Shown here in pieces: positions 32,968-42,647 of a stretch of 64,000 bases of DNA. The notes under the pieces were generated by a model that saw only the letters and a program-made list of their open reading frames with translations, was not told where the DNA came from and ran no database searches. This DNA is from a virus, in IMG/VR virus record IMGVR_UViG_3300035698_004199, positions 1-64,000 of that record. The stretch is one strand, 5' to 3'. Positions within the stretch are counted from its first letter, which is position 1. Each line of letters begins with the position of its first letter. A program made the translations under genes and the position numbers.

Positions 32968-34664
32968 TGGGTGTGTCTGGTGGAATTATTAAAATAGGTC
33001 CCTTAAAGCTTGGTTACCAAGTCAATACGGGTTCTGGAGAATCCTCTGGAATCAGTTTTGGCCCTACAGATGGTGGTGTGTTTGCAAAGGTCACTATGCC
33101 ACAGCAATCTCAAGTGGACACTTTTGGTGGTTTAGATGCCACACCTATTATCTCAGACCCTACAACGACTACTTATCAATTTGCTGCACAGTGGGACTCG
33201 CCACCAGAAGTACCTGTAGCTACCCTACCTGAAGTCTTACCACCTCCCCAAGTACAAGCACCTAAAACCCGTAAAACTCCAGTGAGTCCAAAACCAGTTA
33301 CAGGAAGTGGTTCAGAAAGCACTCCTGACACAGTACCAGGACCCGCTATCCCTGCATTCGTTGCAGCACCCCCTGTAACTTCCAACACAGGCTCCCTAAC
33401 AGACTTACAGCAGACATTCCAGGGAACGCCTTTGTCAAAGCTTGAAGGGGCTGACAAGGCAGCACGTCGTGCTGCAAATTACAATGAGAATCGTGGGCAG
33501 CAAATAGAACAAGCAGTTTCAAACCCCCCGGTACCCAGAGACTTCATAGCCTTGCAGACAGGCCCTGAATTTAGTGCCGAGCATGAGGCCCCAACTGCCC
33601 GTGCAATATCAATGGCAGACCCTCTACTACGTAAGTTATCACCGTTCTTAATTCAGCTAGAGCCACCTTTGGTTTTTGGTGATGATGGTGGGTTTTTAAA
33701 CAAGGATAATAATTCAATCCCAGTAGATACTTATGGACGTGCTGCTGGTGGTTTCCGTGGTTATGACACAGCAAGAGCTTCTGTTGCTCAGTCTGTATTG
33801 GCTACTGGGGTCAATGGCCAAGTTAGTTCAATGCAGGAGTTTATCAATGTGAACGGGGGGAAGGCTGCAAAATCCAAAACTAGTTCAGCTCCTTCTACAA
33901 ATGGATCCCGCTTAGGAGAACCTGCTGTTGCAGATCTGTTGGCAGCGGTAGACGTGGCTTGGCAGCTTTCTGCTATTATGCAGGCCCCGCCGCTAGTACT
34001 GTTGATCAACCCTGCAAGTTTACAGTTGTCTTTTAACAAAGTACAGCAGTTTCAGGAACGTACACGCTATGGGTATCTCTTCCATGCTTGGGGAGAGGAA
34101 CAGCCTCGGCTACAAGTCACAGCTAATTGTGGTGCTTTCATGTCTGCGGGGCGTGGTGTTCAGTATGCCAGTAAGCGGGACTCAGCGTCATGGCAGAACT
34201 TGATGACGGCTTTCCAGTTCTACAAGAATAACGGTTACATATATGATACTATTGGGAAGTCTAATGCTCATCATTTTGTAGGTGCTTTATCTATCCATTA
34301 TGATCATTGGATTTATTATGGGCATTTTGATAGTTTTAGCTGGTCACATGACTCAACTAATGAGTTGGGTGGGGTAGGGTTTGAAACGAGCTTTGTGGTA
34401 TCTGCTATGGTAGACACGGCACCACAACCTTTTGTGGTTACTCCGATGAAGTCTCCAACACCTAGTGCTAGTGACCCCCGGTATCAAGGTATGAGAAACA
34501 GGGCGCAAAATGTTCCGGGTGAGATATCTGTGGGGTCTTTATTTACTCCTGTGGGTTCCTCTCAGGCCCCCTCGGGTTTTCAGAATTTCGCTTCGGTAAT
34601 TGGTCCGGGGGAAAGATCAGTAAATGTAGCTCCAGCTGGTAAGGCTGGAGCATTTAGATTGTAG
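32967..34664 (+). CDS. Tube-end/baseplate hub-associated protein B
   Basis: 565 aa. The N-terminal half is Pro/Thr-rich and probably extended (about 70-150). The C-terminal half (about 330-490) repeats the core of the preceding protein: LLINPASLQLSFNKVQQFQE, FHAWGEEQPRLQV, FYKNNGYIYD..GK and IYYGHFDSFSW. It is probably a longer paralog that attaches extra parts through its N-terminus. A GCTCCAGC/GCTGGAGC hairpin (34629-34651) lies inside its last codons. Confidence 0.6.
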   Translation: MGVSGGIIKIGPLKLGYQVNTGSGESSGISFGPTDGGVFAKVTMPQQSQVDTFGGLDATPIISDPTTTTYQFAAQWDSPPEVPVATLPEVLPPPQVQAPKTRKTPVSPKPVTGSGSESTPDTVPGPAIPAFVAAPPVTSNTGSLTDLQQTFQGTPLSKLEGADKAARRAANYNENRGQQIEQAVSNPPVPRDFIALQTGPEFSAEHEAPTARAISMADPLLRKLSPFLIQLEPPLVFGDDGGFLNKDNNSIPVDTYGRAAGGFRGYDTARASVAQSVLATGVNGQVSSMQEFINVNGGKAAKSKTSSAPSTNGSRLGEPAVADLLAAVDVAWQLSAIMQAPPLVLLINPASLQLSFNKVQQFQERTRYGYLFHAWGEEQPRLQVTANCGAFMSAGRGVQYASKRDSASWQNLMTAFQFYKNNGYIYDTIGKSNAHHFVGALSIHYDHWIYYGHFDSFSWSHDSTNELGGVGFETSFVVSAMVDTAPQPFVVTPMKSPTPSASDPRYQGMRNRAQNVPGEISVGSLFTPVGSSQAPSGFQNFASVIGPGERSVNVAPAGKAGAFRL

Positions 34665-34671
34665 GTTTGTA

Positions 34672-37600
34672 ATGGGACTAACACAACGGCCATATATAGG
34701 TACTTGGAGTATGGGGCAGAGAAAAGTTCTGCAACAGACCCCTGATGCTTTAGTTTACATAAACGGGGATATCTCAATCCCAGGCTGTGCCCGTTGTAAC
34801 AGTCGTATCAACATCCAGAACTTTGTAACATCTGTTTCAGTGGATGCTGGGACAACAGCCACTTCAGCTTCAGCCAGTATATCACTTTCAGTTCCAGTAC
34901 ATCATTTAGATTCCTTTGTTCGGGATGCTCAGTTTATCTTGCACCCAGGGCTTGAAATCCATATTTATCAGCGCGGCTATTTTGCCGTTAAAGGTTTGTA
35001 CGACAACCTGCCTGTAAGTACAACAAAGGAAGCTACCCAGGAGACTTCTTTTGCTACAGTAACTTCACAGAAGGCACCTCCCAGTAGTAATTCAGAGTAC
35101 ACACCTGAAAAACTGTTTGGGCGACATTATACTAATGCATCCCCTGACATTCAGGCTAATATGAAGACATTGATTCCAAATATTCAAACAATGGACCAGT
35201 ACTTTCAATCTGTATATGGTGGCGGGGCGCATGTAGTAGTCACCAGTTCCTATAGGACTCCCGAGACAAATGAAACTACTGGGGGTGCGGATAAGAGCAA
35301 GCATCTGCAGGGGAAGGCCATAGACTTTAATGTGGAGTTTGAAAACGGTAGTGCTTTACGCAGGGAAGAAGTTTGGGCGGGATTGCAGAAGCTTCGTGCT
35401 GAAAGCTATATTCAAAAGGGTGGGATCGGTTTTTATGGCCCCCAACAGGATGGTGTGTTAGTTGGAGAACAGATTTATCGTGATGGTACGTCAACAGATA
35501 ATATACATTATGATAATGCGGATGGTGGGGACAGAGATTGGTTGTGGTTTACTTCAGATAGAGAAGGCGTGCCCGCTCAAAGAACCAGTCCAAATAGTAC
35601 TAATGCACCGATATTGCAGAAAACTTTAGATAGAGTAAACGCAGAAGACATGCCCTCTTCTGTACTATCCTACAACCAGCAGACCGGTACCCAAGAGGTT
35701 TATGCTGAAGTTACAACAACGGATGGAGTTGTACAAGCACAAGTAGGCAGTAACATATTGACTGAAATGGGTCTTACAGACATGGACCTAGAGAACATGC
35801 TGGCCTATCCTTACTATCAAACTTTTCACGGGGTAGTGACTGCTGTAGCAACAACTTGGTCTGCAGGTAATCAGAATATTACATTGTCTTGCAGCTCTAT
35901 ACTGCATTTCTGGCAATACCATAAAATGTCTACCAATGCAGCATTGTACGGTGTTAAGCCCACTAATTCTAAAGTTAAGTCCTCTGCTGTAGGGCATAAC
36001 TTTACGGGCATGCACCCTTACGAAATTATGTATGCCTTACATACAGACACAGCAGGTGCTGCTGGTGGTATTGCTTGGCACCTTTCACAAAAGACAAATC
36101 AACAGGCTCGTTATCAAGGGCAAGACCTTTGGGGCATTAACCTGAAGTACTGGGAGCGTCGTTTTGGACAACGTGAGATCAAGCTCCGATTACATGGAGC
36201 TACCGGAGAGATTTTCAATGCAGCACAAGCAGCATTTTTATCACGGTTATCGGGAAATGAACTGACTACTCTTTTGAGGCATCGTTTTAACACACCTGAA
36301 AACAAAAGAAGGGCTGTGAGCATTCTGTCCCAAGCAAGACTGTTGGGCTTGACAGGGGAAAAGAAAGACGTTTTTGCGGGTGTTGGAGCACTGACTTCGG
36401 GTCTCTCAAGACCTGATGCTAACAACGAAATCAACTTGGCTGAAATGCAGGCTTTTGTTACTAATATAGCACAGTGGGGGCAATACCAACTTTTTGAATC
36501 CACGTATGCTTCTAAACTGGACATAGCAGAACAAGTCTGTCAAGTAACTGGTTTTGAATTCTATCAAGATGTAGATGGGGACTTTGTGTTTAAGCCTCCT
36601 ATGTACAACCTCGACACCTCAGGCAGTAGGGTTTACCGAATAGAAGACATTGACATCATCTCTATTAACTTTGATGAAAAAGAACCTCTGTATACTTACT
36701 GCACCGTAAAGGGTTCTCAAATTAAGAACACCCAAGGGACAGGTCTGGAAAGCGAATGGGGTGTGCAAGGACAGTACATAGACTACAGGTTAGTAGCTCA
36801 GTATGGGTGGCGTCCTTTAGATTTTTCGTGTGCTTATTTTAATGACCCCAAGAGTATGTTTTTCGCGGCTATTAACAGACTAGACATTATGAATGCACCT
36901 GTGAAAACGGCAACCGTAACTATTCCTGAGCGGCCTGAGATTCGTCCAGGGTATCCTGTCTACATTCCTTACCTGGACTGCTTTTACTATTGCAATAGTT
37001 TTGCACATAGTCATCAGGTGGGCGGTCAATGTACGACAGTACTACAGTTGATTGCTAAGCGTGCAAAATTCTTTGCTCCCGGAGATCCTAATAAAGTCAA
37101 CGAGGGTGTGGGTGCTATAAACCTAGCATACACAGCTTTACCGGCTACCCCTTTACAGGTTCAAGACTTGGATGGGCGTAGCAGGCTTTCAGGGTTCCCA
37201 AATGTAGTCATGGCTCTGGATCCTAATTTGATTAGCCCGAGTTTTTTCTTGATCGGGGCTGATGTTGAAAGTATGGATACGGAAGAATCTTGGCGTGGTC
37301 TTTTCCAGATGGCAGTAGATATGAAGGTCCTAACGAAACATGAAGAGGAACCTGGTAAGTATACAATGTCGCAAGATGCAACTTCAGATGTAGTTTTTTG
37401 GTTTCCTGAGGACGCCCGTTCTGCGGCCCCCGCCGGTGCCAAAGATGTAAACAAACTAATGGCTGAGTATTCTGAACAGCAGACAGATTATGAAGAGGGT
37501 TTGAAAAAAACTCAGGCGAAAATAAACAAGGCTGCTACAAAGATTTTTAGTAATGCTGCACAGCTAAATGCAATTAAAGGGTCTAAAGCTGAAGCCAGTG

Positions 37601-39615
37601 CAAAAACTCTCGCTAAGCTGCAAGCAGATGTGAATGCAGGAAAGGCTGACTTGGTTAATCTGCAAGAACAGTTGCGTAGAGAGCAGGCTACTTTATCTAC
37701 TAGGCAGGAAACCGGAGATGCCGGGGCCCTCTACAAACTAATTCGTATTGTTGGGGAACGTTTTTTTGTGGATCCTAAAATGAGTTCCACATACAAGGAT
37801 TTGAATTCTACGTCCTCTTTGTTAGAGATACTAGGCGATAAAAAAGCGATCATGACTAATGGGAGTCTTCCTGGTTCTTATAGATATTACTCTGCTTCTC
37901 ATCCTAATAAAGAACAACAAGGGCAGCCTGTTTTGAAAATCACAAAGACTCGCAGCCAGCGAACCCGTGATAAGATCCCACCACTACTAGATCCGCAAAC
38001 TACATCTAAAGTGCTGACATATTCTGAGATTCAGAATACTTCAACTAAGTCAGGTGGGAAGCCGCCTCAATCTGAACTGGTTAAAAAGAGGCCTATATGG
38101 GGCATGAAGATTTTAACAGCAAGAGAACCTAAGGGGGAGATTGTTCCCACAAGCGATATTAGGCAAATGTCTTTTTCTGTGTGTCAAATTACAATGACTC
38201 GGGGTAGGTCCTCCTCAATAAAGGGTTCCCATTCCAAGAGTGGTATTGGTTTACAGAGTGCTTTGTTCAAGACTCTAAAGAAGAAAGTCCAGAATGCTGG
38301 GCTTACAGACGTACCTGCAACCTTCCTTAAATCAGTGACGGACACACTAAACACCAATATTACAACTGCGGTGGCTGCAGCTGCTGAAGTGTTACAAACA
38401 AACTACCCCTTTGGATCTGTCACACCCCCAACGGCAATAGCTTTGAAGGGCGGTTCCTGGGATGCTACTAAACCGCTATCTGGCTATAAGTTAGCAGACA
38501 ACACAAATGCTACAGTAGTACTGTTTCAGGGTTCCGACACTGTTAATTCAAGGACTGTTTGGCAACAGGCCATGCGAGATGCCAGTAAACAGATTGCGTC
38601 CTCTGTAGGTGCTTTACAGACCGCTTGGGTAGGCAGCCTTCCACCGGGAGACTCTGGTAAAGCCTTAAATGTTTTTTTGAAAACATTTAATAGCTTACAA
38701 GGTGTCTCTGATAAAGCCACTTCGAAAACTGTAAGAGGGGAACAAGCCGGTAAAACAGAGTTCATCTATCCTCCAGTCCTGCCTGTATCAGATGCTCTGG
38801 GGTATGAAGTTGTGGGTTCTTATGCTTATGGCAGAGGTATTTCAATAGATAGTGATGGTGTCTTTGATGTTTTGCACAAGCTAGACCCTTTGAGCATGCT
38901 TACTCGAAAAGAAGTTGAGGAGATTGTTGATGTGTTGGTTGGTGGGAAGGGTTTGTGGGTTGACTTACCTGTAGCGGACGGCCCTAAGTCCTCAAATGGT
39001 GTGGCTTCTACAGTGCGTGTGCAGTTAGACAATACAGCAGCTAAAACGTATCTTGAAGGAAACCTACTCAAAACACTAAGAGGCCAAGCAACAGACTCAC
39101 AACTTATAGATTTAGGCTGGGCTAAAAAAGATGGTGACATACTGTCTTTGAATCTGCAAAATATTTGGGTGGACAAGAAAACTGATGGTATTCAAAAAAT
39201 CCCCATTAACAACGCAGGATACTCAATAGCTGATATCAGTGCAGGTTTGAGCACTCAAATATGTACTTGTAAAGCAGCCGAAGCTGATGTTACTTTAGAG
39301 TTAGCGGGGCAGCTTGAATACGTAAATGTTTCAGGAACACCCTATTCAAGTGGTGGGACCCTTCCAGCAGCATTAGGAGAGCCGGGCACGGATGAGATCA
39401 CAGACCTTTTAATGAACAGGTCAATGTCAACATCCCTAAATTGGCAGATGTCTCAAGAGGCTTTGAGAGGGACAGCCCCAGACAGTGACAGCACCTCCTT
39501 GATAACTGCAATAACGGGGACCGCACAGGCTTTTGATAATTGGAAAAAACAACTTGAATCTGGAAAAAAGACTATTTCAACTCAGGCTAAAAAACTGAAG
39601 AACCCTTTGTGGTAA
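34672..39615 (+). CDS. Giant baseplate hub protein with M15-type peptidase
   Basis: 1647 aa from ATG 34672. The N-terminal beta domain (about 1-120) and the region about 360-800 read as a hub (T4 gp27/VgrG-like position). An inserted domain (about 140-300) is a D-Ala-D-Ala carboxypeptidase-like M15 peptidase: SSYRTPETN, H211 in SKHLQGKAIDF with D218, and H279 in NIHYDN are the metal-binding set. It would cut peptidoglycan during tail penetration. Residues about 930-1010 are coiled coil, and the C-terminal 600 residues are unrecognised. The gene lies between tube-end and spike genes. Confidence 0.75.
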   Translation: MGLTQRPYIGTWSMGQRKVLQQTPDALVYINGDISIPGCARCNSRINIQNFVTSVSVDAGTTATSASASISLSVPVHHLDSFVRDAQFILHPGLEIHIYQRGYFAVKGLYDNLPVSTTKEATQETSFATVTSQKAPPSSNSEYTPEKLFGRHYTNASPDIQANMKTLIPNIQTMDQYFQSVYGGGAHVVVTSSYRTPETNETTGGADKSKHLQGKAIDFNVEFENGSALRREEVWAGLQKLRAESYIQKGGIGFYGPQQDGVLVGEQIYRDGTSTDNIHYDNADGGDRDWLWFTSDREGVPAQRTSPNSTNAPILQKTLDRVNAEDMPSSVLSYNQQTGTQEVYAEVTTTDGVVQAQVGSNILTEMGLTDMDLENMLAYPYYQTFHGVVTAVATTWSAGNQNITLSCSSILHFWQYHKMSTNAALYGVKPTNSKVKSSAVGHNFTGMHPYEIMYALHTDTAGAAGGIAWHLSQKTNQQARYQGQDLWGINLKYWERRFGQREIKLRLHGATGEIFNAAQAAFLSRLSGNELTTLLRHRFNTPENKRRAVSILSQARLLGLTGEKKDVFAGVGALTSGLSRPDANNEINLAEMQAFVTNIAQWGQYQLFESTYASKLDIAEQVCQVTGFEFYQDVDGDFVFKPPMYNLDTSGSRVYRIEDIDIISINFDEKEPLYTYCTVKGSQIKNTQGTGLESEWGVQGQYIDYRLVAQYGWRPLDFSCAYFNDPKSMFFAAINRLDIMNAPVKTATVTIPERPEIRPGYPVYIPYLDCFYYCNSFAHSHQVGGQCTTVLQLIAKRAKFFAPGDPNKVNEGVGAINLAYTALPATPLQVQDLDGRSRLSGFPNVVMALDPNLISPSFFLIGADVESMDTEESWRGLFQMAVDMKVLTKHEEEPGKYTMSQDATSDVVFWFPEDARSAAPAGAKDVNKLMAEYSEQQTDYEEGLKKTQAKINKAATKIFSNAAQLNAIKGSKAEASAKTLAKLQADVNAGKADLVNLQEQLRREQATLSTRQETGDAGALYKLIRIVGERFFVDPKMSSTYKDLNSTSSLLEILGDKKAIMTNGSLPGSYRYYSASHPNKEQQGQPVLKITKTRSQRTRDKIPPLLDPQTTSKVLTYSEIQNTSTKSGGKPPQSELVKKRPIWGMKILTAREPKGEIVPTSDIRQMSFSVCQITMTRGRSSSIKGSHSKSGIGLQSALFKTLKKKVQNAGLTDVPATFLKSVTDTLNTNITTAVAAAAEVLQTNYPFGSVTPPTAIALKGGSWDATKPLSGYKLADNTNATVVLFQGSDTVNSRTVWQQAMRDASKQIASSVGALQTAWVGSLPPGDSGKALNVFLKTFNSLQGVSDKATSKTVRGEQAGKTEFIYPPVLPVSDALGYEVVGSYAYGRGISIDSDGVFDVLHKLDPLSMLTRKEVEEIVDVLVGGKGLWVDLPVADGPKSSNGVASTVRVQLDNTAAKTYLEGNLLKTLRGQATDSQLIDLGWAKKDGDILSLNLQNIWVDKKTDGIQKIPINNAGYSIADISAGLSTQICTCKAAEADVTLELAGQLEYVNVSGTPYSSGGTLPAALGEPGTDEITDLLMNRSMSTSLNWQMSQEALRGTAPDSDSTSLITAITGTAQAFDNWKKQLESGKKTISTQAKKLKNPLW

Positions 39616-39623
39616 GGTGAAAT

Positions 39624-42035
39624 ATGAACGCAAGAAGACCAGGAGGCACACCCATTGTTACCCGGGGCATGTTAATGTCCTCGACCTTAAAAGCCAAAAA
39701 AACAGGTGAACGTCTCAATATAGACGCAGGTACAACTCTGGGCATAGCAAAAGTTCTCAATGTAGACTATGAAGGACACTTAGTTACACTTCAAACAGTA
39801 ATGGGTGCACAACGCTATAACAGAGTGCCTGTTCCTATGACATTCCCAGGGGCCGGTGCACGTTATTTTTTAGGTGCTATGCCTCAAATTGGAGATATTT
39901 GTGTTATCGGCTGGATGGCACAGGATGTTAGCCCCACTGATCCAAATGGCGGTGCGAAGACACCCATTATTTTATCGTGGCTTCTTCCAGGGGTTTGGCC
40001 GGGAAGAGAATGGCTTACAACTTCTGAAACAGAAGAGTCTGAGTATGACCCTACACCAGGAGATCAAAAGTTTTTTGAGGGCGACTTTGAAAAGATTCGA
40101 CATAAACTAAGGCATATCCAACCCGGGAACATTGTAGCATCATCTGCACAAGGATCTGATCTAGTACTTGATGAGGGGGTTACCTTAGCTAACCGTAGGG
40201 GCAATGAGTTTCGCTTAAGGGATCAGGACCAAGCGGCCCTACTTCGCTCACTACAGTTTTTCCAAGCTCTTGCAGGGGTTCGTGGCTACTCAGGCATGGT
40301 ACAACGAGATGCTACCTTCCTGCCAACCACAATGGTTTCAGATGGCCTAAAGTGGGATAGCGGCTGGCAAGCACTTCAGGGCGTACCTTTTCCAGAAAGC
40401 CTGCAGTTCGAAGACCCAAAAGCCCCAGACGGCTATTTAACACCCAACGCTAACCTAGCCAAAGATATTACAAGTGACGGTAGTGGTAGAAGCTTTCTAG
40501 CAGAAGACGCATACTTAGATCCCTACAAGTTTCTTCAGTATGGCGGCTTCCTGACAGATGAAGGCTTTGTGGTTGATGAGAAACATCAATCGGATGCTGT
40601 TTATGGCGGCAAGAACCTTTACAGGATAGCTTCTCAGTCTACTGACAATGCTGTTATAGATTCAAACGCAAAGACCCTCACAGAAATACGCTGGGAAGTG
40701 AGCCATACTTCAGATGGGTGCTTGCCAGTAACAGAACAAACAGATATGCTGGATGCGGATAGAATACCAGAAGCGGATCCCAACACAGCCACGGGCGTGC
40801 TGCCTCCTAACATGCCCTTTATAGAATGGGTGTTAGGCAGCGTAGTGGGAAACAATCCTTTTACAGCTGCGGGTAGACAACAGTATGCACTTCCTCTAAA
40901 AGCTGTTATCTTTGACGGTGACGTGCCTAACCCCCGAATGGAGTCAGTCCAAGTATCTTATTTAGGATCTGGAGTATCTCCTACACCTCTTTACGATCAT
41001 GCAGCAACTTTATTCAGACTCACCCCCCCAAATGGTGGTGTACCCGGATCTTTTTGGTCACTGAACAAACAAGGACAGATGCGGGCTTTCTTGGGCGGCG
41101 ATGCTAAAGGTAACTCTTTAGAGGCTTATCTAGCGGGTGGTTTGAAATTAGGTGTGGGTGGACGCTTCCAACTTCTTTTAGATGGGCATATAGAATTAGG
41201 GACTACAAGTAAAGCCAGTATGGATTTGACTTCTGCGGAAGGCTGTGTGAAAATTTATGGCGGCGGTCCTGCACAAGATCACGAAGCACAGGTATCTGCA
41301 ACTCTTGGGACAGGGCGTGGCTCCGGGGACTTGCCTGCTGTAGACATAGGGGCCAAAACAAACATTCGTATCAAGGCTGAGAAGCAAGTCCTGGTTAAAG
41401 GCAGCGAGGTTGAACTTAATGCAACTTCCGTGCATCTATTAGGACATGAGGAGTTGACATTAGATGGCGTTAAGAAAACAGCTATCACCACAGAGAAGTA
41501 TCAGTTAGCAGTAAACGGGCAGGCCCAAGAGTCTTATAGTGGCCCTAAGTATTTACTGCCTACAAACTTCCCGTTGCATGAAAGAACATACGCTCCTATT
41601 ATGCCAGGCTTTGTATCTGAAAAGGTTACTTATGTTATGGGCGATAGAGAAGAACAGTTCTGGCTTGGCAATCACAAGACGACAGTGCTAATAGGTAACT
41701 TGAGCTATGAAACGCTGCTAGGCTTCTGGAAAGCCCGTGCCATGACTTCGCAGATTAGTATGGGTGTCTCAGGCATAGCAGCAACAGCAGCCATAGGGAC
41801 AGTAACCTTGACTGCTACAGCGGGGGCTGCAACAATGAGTGGTTTGGCATCAGCCAGTTTGATAGCAACTGGGGGTGTAGCTACTGTTAGAGGATCCGCA
41901 GGCGTTTATCTCGGAGGGCCTATCTTTGGACCTGATATGGGCCCTATCGTTACTTCCGGTTCCCTTGAGCCCCTCACAGGGCTGCCTTTCGGGACGTGGG
42001 CCATTGGAGCTAAAGGACATATAGTAGGAGCTTAG
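39624..42035 (+). CDS. Baseplate central spike, OB-fold plus beta-helix
   Basis: 803 aa, AAGGTGA before ATG 39624. Residues about 35-115 form an OB-like domain (EGHLVTLQTVMG, FPGAGARYFLGAMPQIGDICVIGW) as in gp5/gpV spikes. Residues about 470-620 (LLLDGHIELGTTSKASMDLT, VLVKGSEVELNATSVHLLG) and the end (SMGVSGIAATAAIGTVTLTA) have the alternating short strands of a trimeric beta-helix needle. No lysozyme domain is seen, consistent with a peptidase already in the hub. It is followed by a small Gly/Ala-rich gene rather than a PAAR tip gene. Confidence 0.7.
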   Translation: MNARRPGGTPIVTRGMLMSSTLKAKKTGERLNIDAGTTLGIAKVLNVDYEGHLVTLQTVMGAQRYNRVPVPMTFPGAGARYFLGAMPQIGDICVIGWMAQDVSPTDPNGGAKTPIILSWLLPGVWPGREWLTTSETEESEYDPTPGDQKFFEGDFEKIRHKLRHIQPGNIVASSAQGSDLVLDEGVTLANRRGNEFRLRDQDQAALLRSLQFFQALAGVRGYSGMVQRDATFLPTTMVSDGLKWDSGWQALQGVPFPESLQFEDPKAPDGYLTPNANLAKDITSDGSGRSFLAEDAYLDPYKFLQYGGFLTDEGFVVDEKHQSDAVYGGKNLYRIASQSTDNAVIDSNAKTLTEIRWEVSHTSDGCLPVTEQTDMLDADRIPEADPNTATGVLPPNMPFIEWVLGSVVGNNPFTAAGRQQYALPLKAVIFDGDVPNPRMESVQVSYLGSGVSPTPLYDHAATLFRLTPPNGGVPGSFWSLNKQGQMRAFLGGDAKGNSLEAYLAGGLKLGVGGRFQLLLDGHIELGTTSKASMDLTSAEGCVKIYGGGPAQDHEAQVSATLGTGRGSGDLPAVDIGAKTNIRIKAEKQVLVKGSEVELNATSVHLLGHEELTLDGVKKTAITTEKYQLAVNGQAQESYSGPKYLLPTNFPLHERTYAPIMPGFVSEKVTYVMGDREEQFWLGNHKTTVLIGNLSYETLLGFWKARAMTSQISMGVSGIAATAAIGTVTLTATAGAATMSGLASASLIATGGVATVRGSAGVYLGGPIFGPDMGPIVTSGSLEPLTGLPFGTWAIGAKGHIVGA

Positions 42036-42038
42036 TTT

Positions 42039-42647
42039 ATGGCATTAACACCAGCAACTTTATATCAGGCGTTGTCACAGAATCGGATGGCAGGTACACA
42101 TCCTTTTTTAGGCGTCACGTTTGATTCTCTTGCTTGGGGTATTGCTAATGGTGTCAGCCAGTGGGGTTTAGCACAACCTAATAACTTAGGGCTACTTGGT
42201 GTGTCCTCCGGCCTGTCAGGGGCGGGGGCAGTTAATCCTGCTACAAGTAAACTAATAGTGCCTCCAGCGGCCTCAGTTTTAATAGCGGCCCTATCAGGAG
42301 CGGGTTTAGTAGGGCCTTTAATGCCGTCTTTAGCGACAACAATTGCTTTGGGGCTCTCACAAGGTTTTAGTTTATCGGGGTGGTACACTGGTACTTCCGC
42401 TGGAGTAGGTATAGGGACAGATATTTCTAAGGTGGTTGTGGCAAACCCGGCTACTTTGATTGGTATGTTAAATATAACTTTAGCAGCATCCATGGGAAAG
42501 GGGCCCTCGCAGCCCATGTTGTCGGTAGGGTTAGGTAATGGAATTGCAGCATTGCTGCTTTTAGGTACCGGAGTTGCAACAGTGACCGGCTCTACAACGG
42601 CTCCTGTGATTACAACGGTCGGGGTTACAACTTCAATGGTGGTGTGA
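42039..42647 (+). CDS. Gly/Ala/Val-rich small baseplate protein
   Basis: A 202-aa protein of low charge, with ATG 42039 four bases after the spike stop. It is mostly small and hydrophobic residues (SSGLSGAGAVNP, ASVLIAALSGAGLVG, GNGIAALLLLGTGVA), suggesting tightly packed sheets or membrane contact. The stop TGA is adjacent to the next ATG. Family unknown; by position it could cap or assist the spike. Confidence 0.55.
   Translation: MALTPATLYQALSQNRMAGTHPFLGVTFDSLAWGIANGVSQWGLAQPNNLGLLGVSSGLSGAGAVNPATSKLIVPPAASVLIAALSGAGLVGPLMPSLATTIALGLSQGFSLSGWYTGTSAGVGIGTDISKVVVANPATLIGMLNITLAASMGKGPSQPMLSVGLGNGIAALLLLGTGVATVTGSTTAPVITTVGVTTSMVV

Noticed and set aside
34629-34651. GCTCCAGC/GCTGGAGC hairpin as a terminator before the hub gene
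   Set aside because: It lies inside codons of the preceding gene and has no T-run; the hub gene is probably in the same operon.
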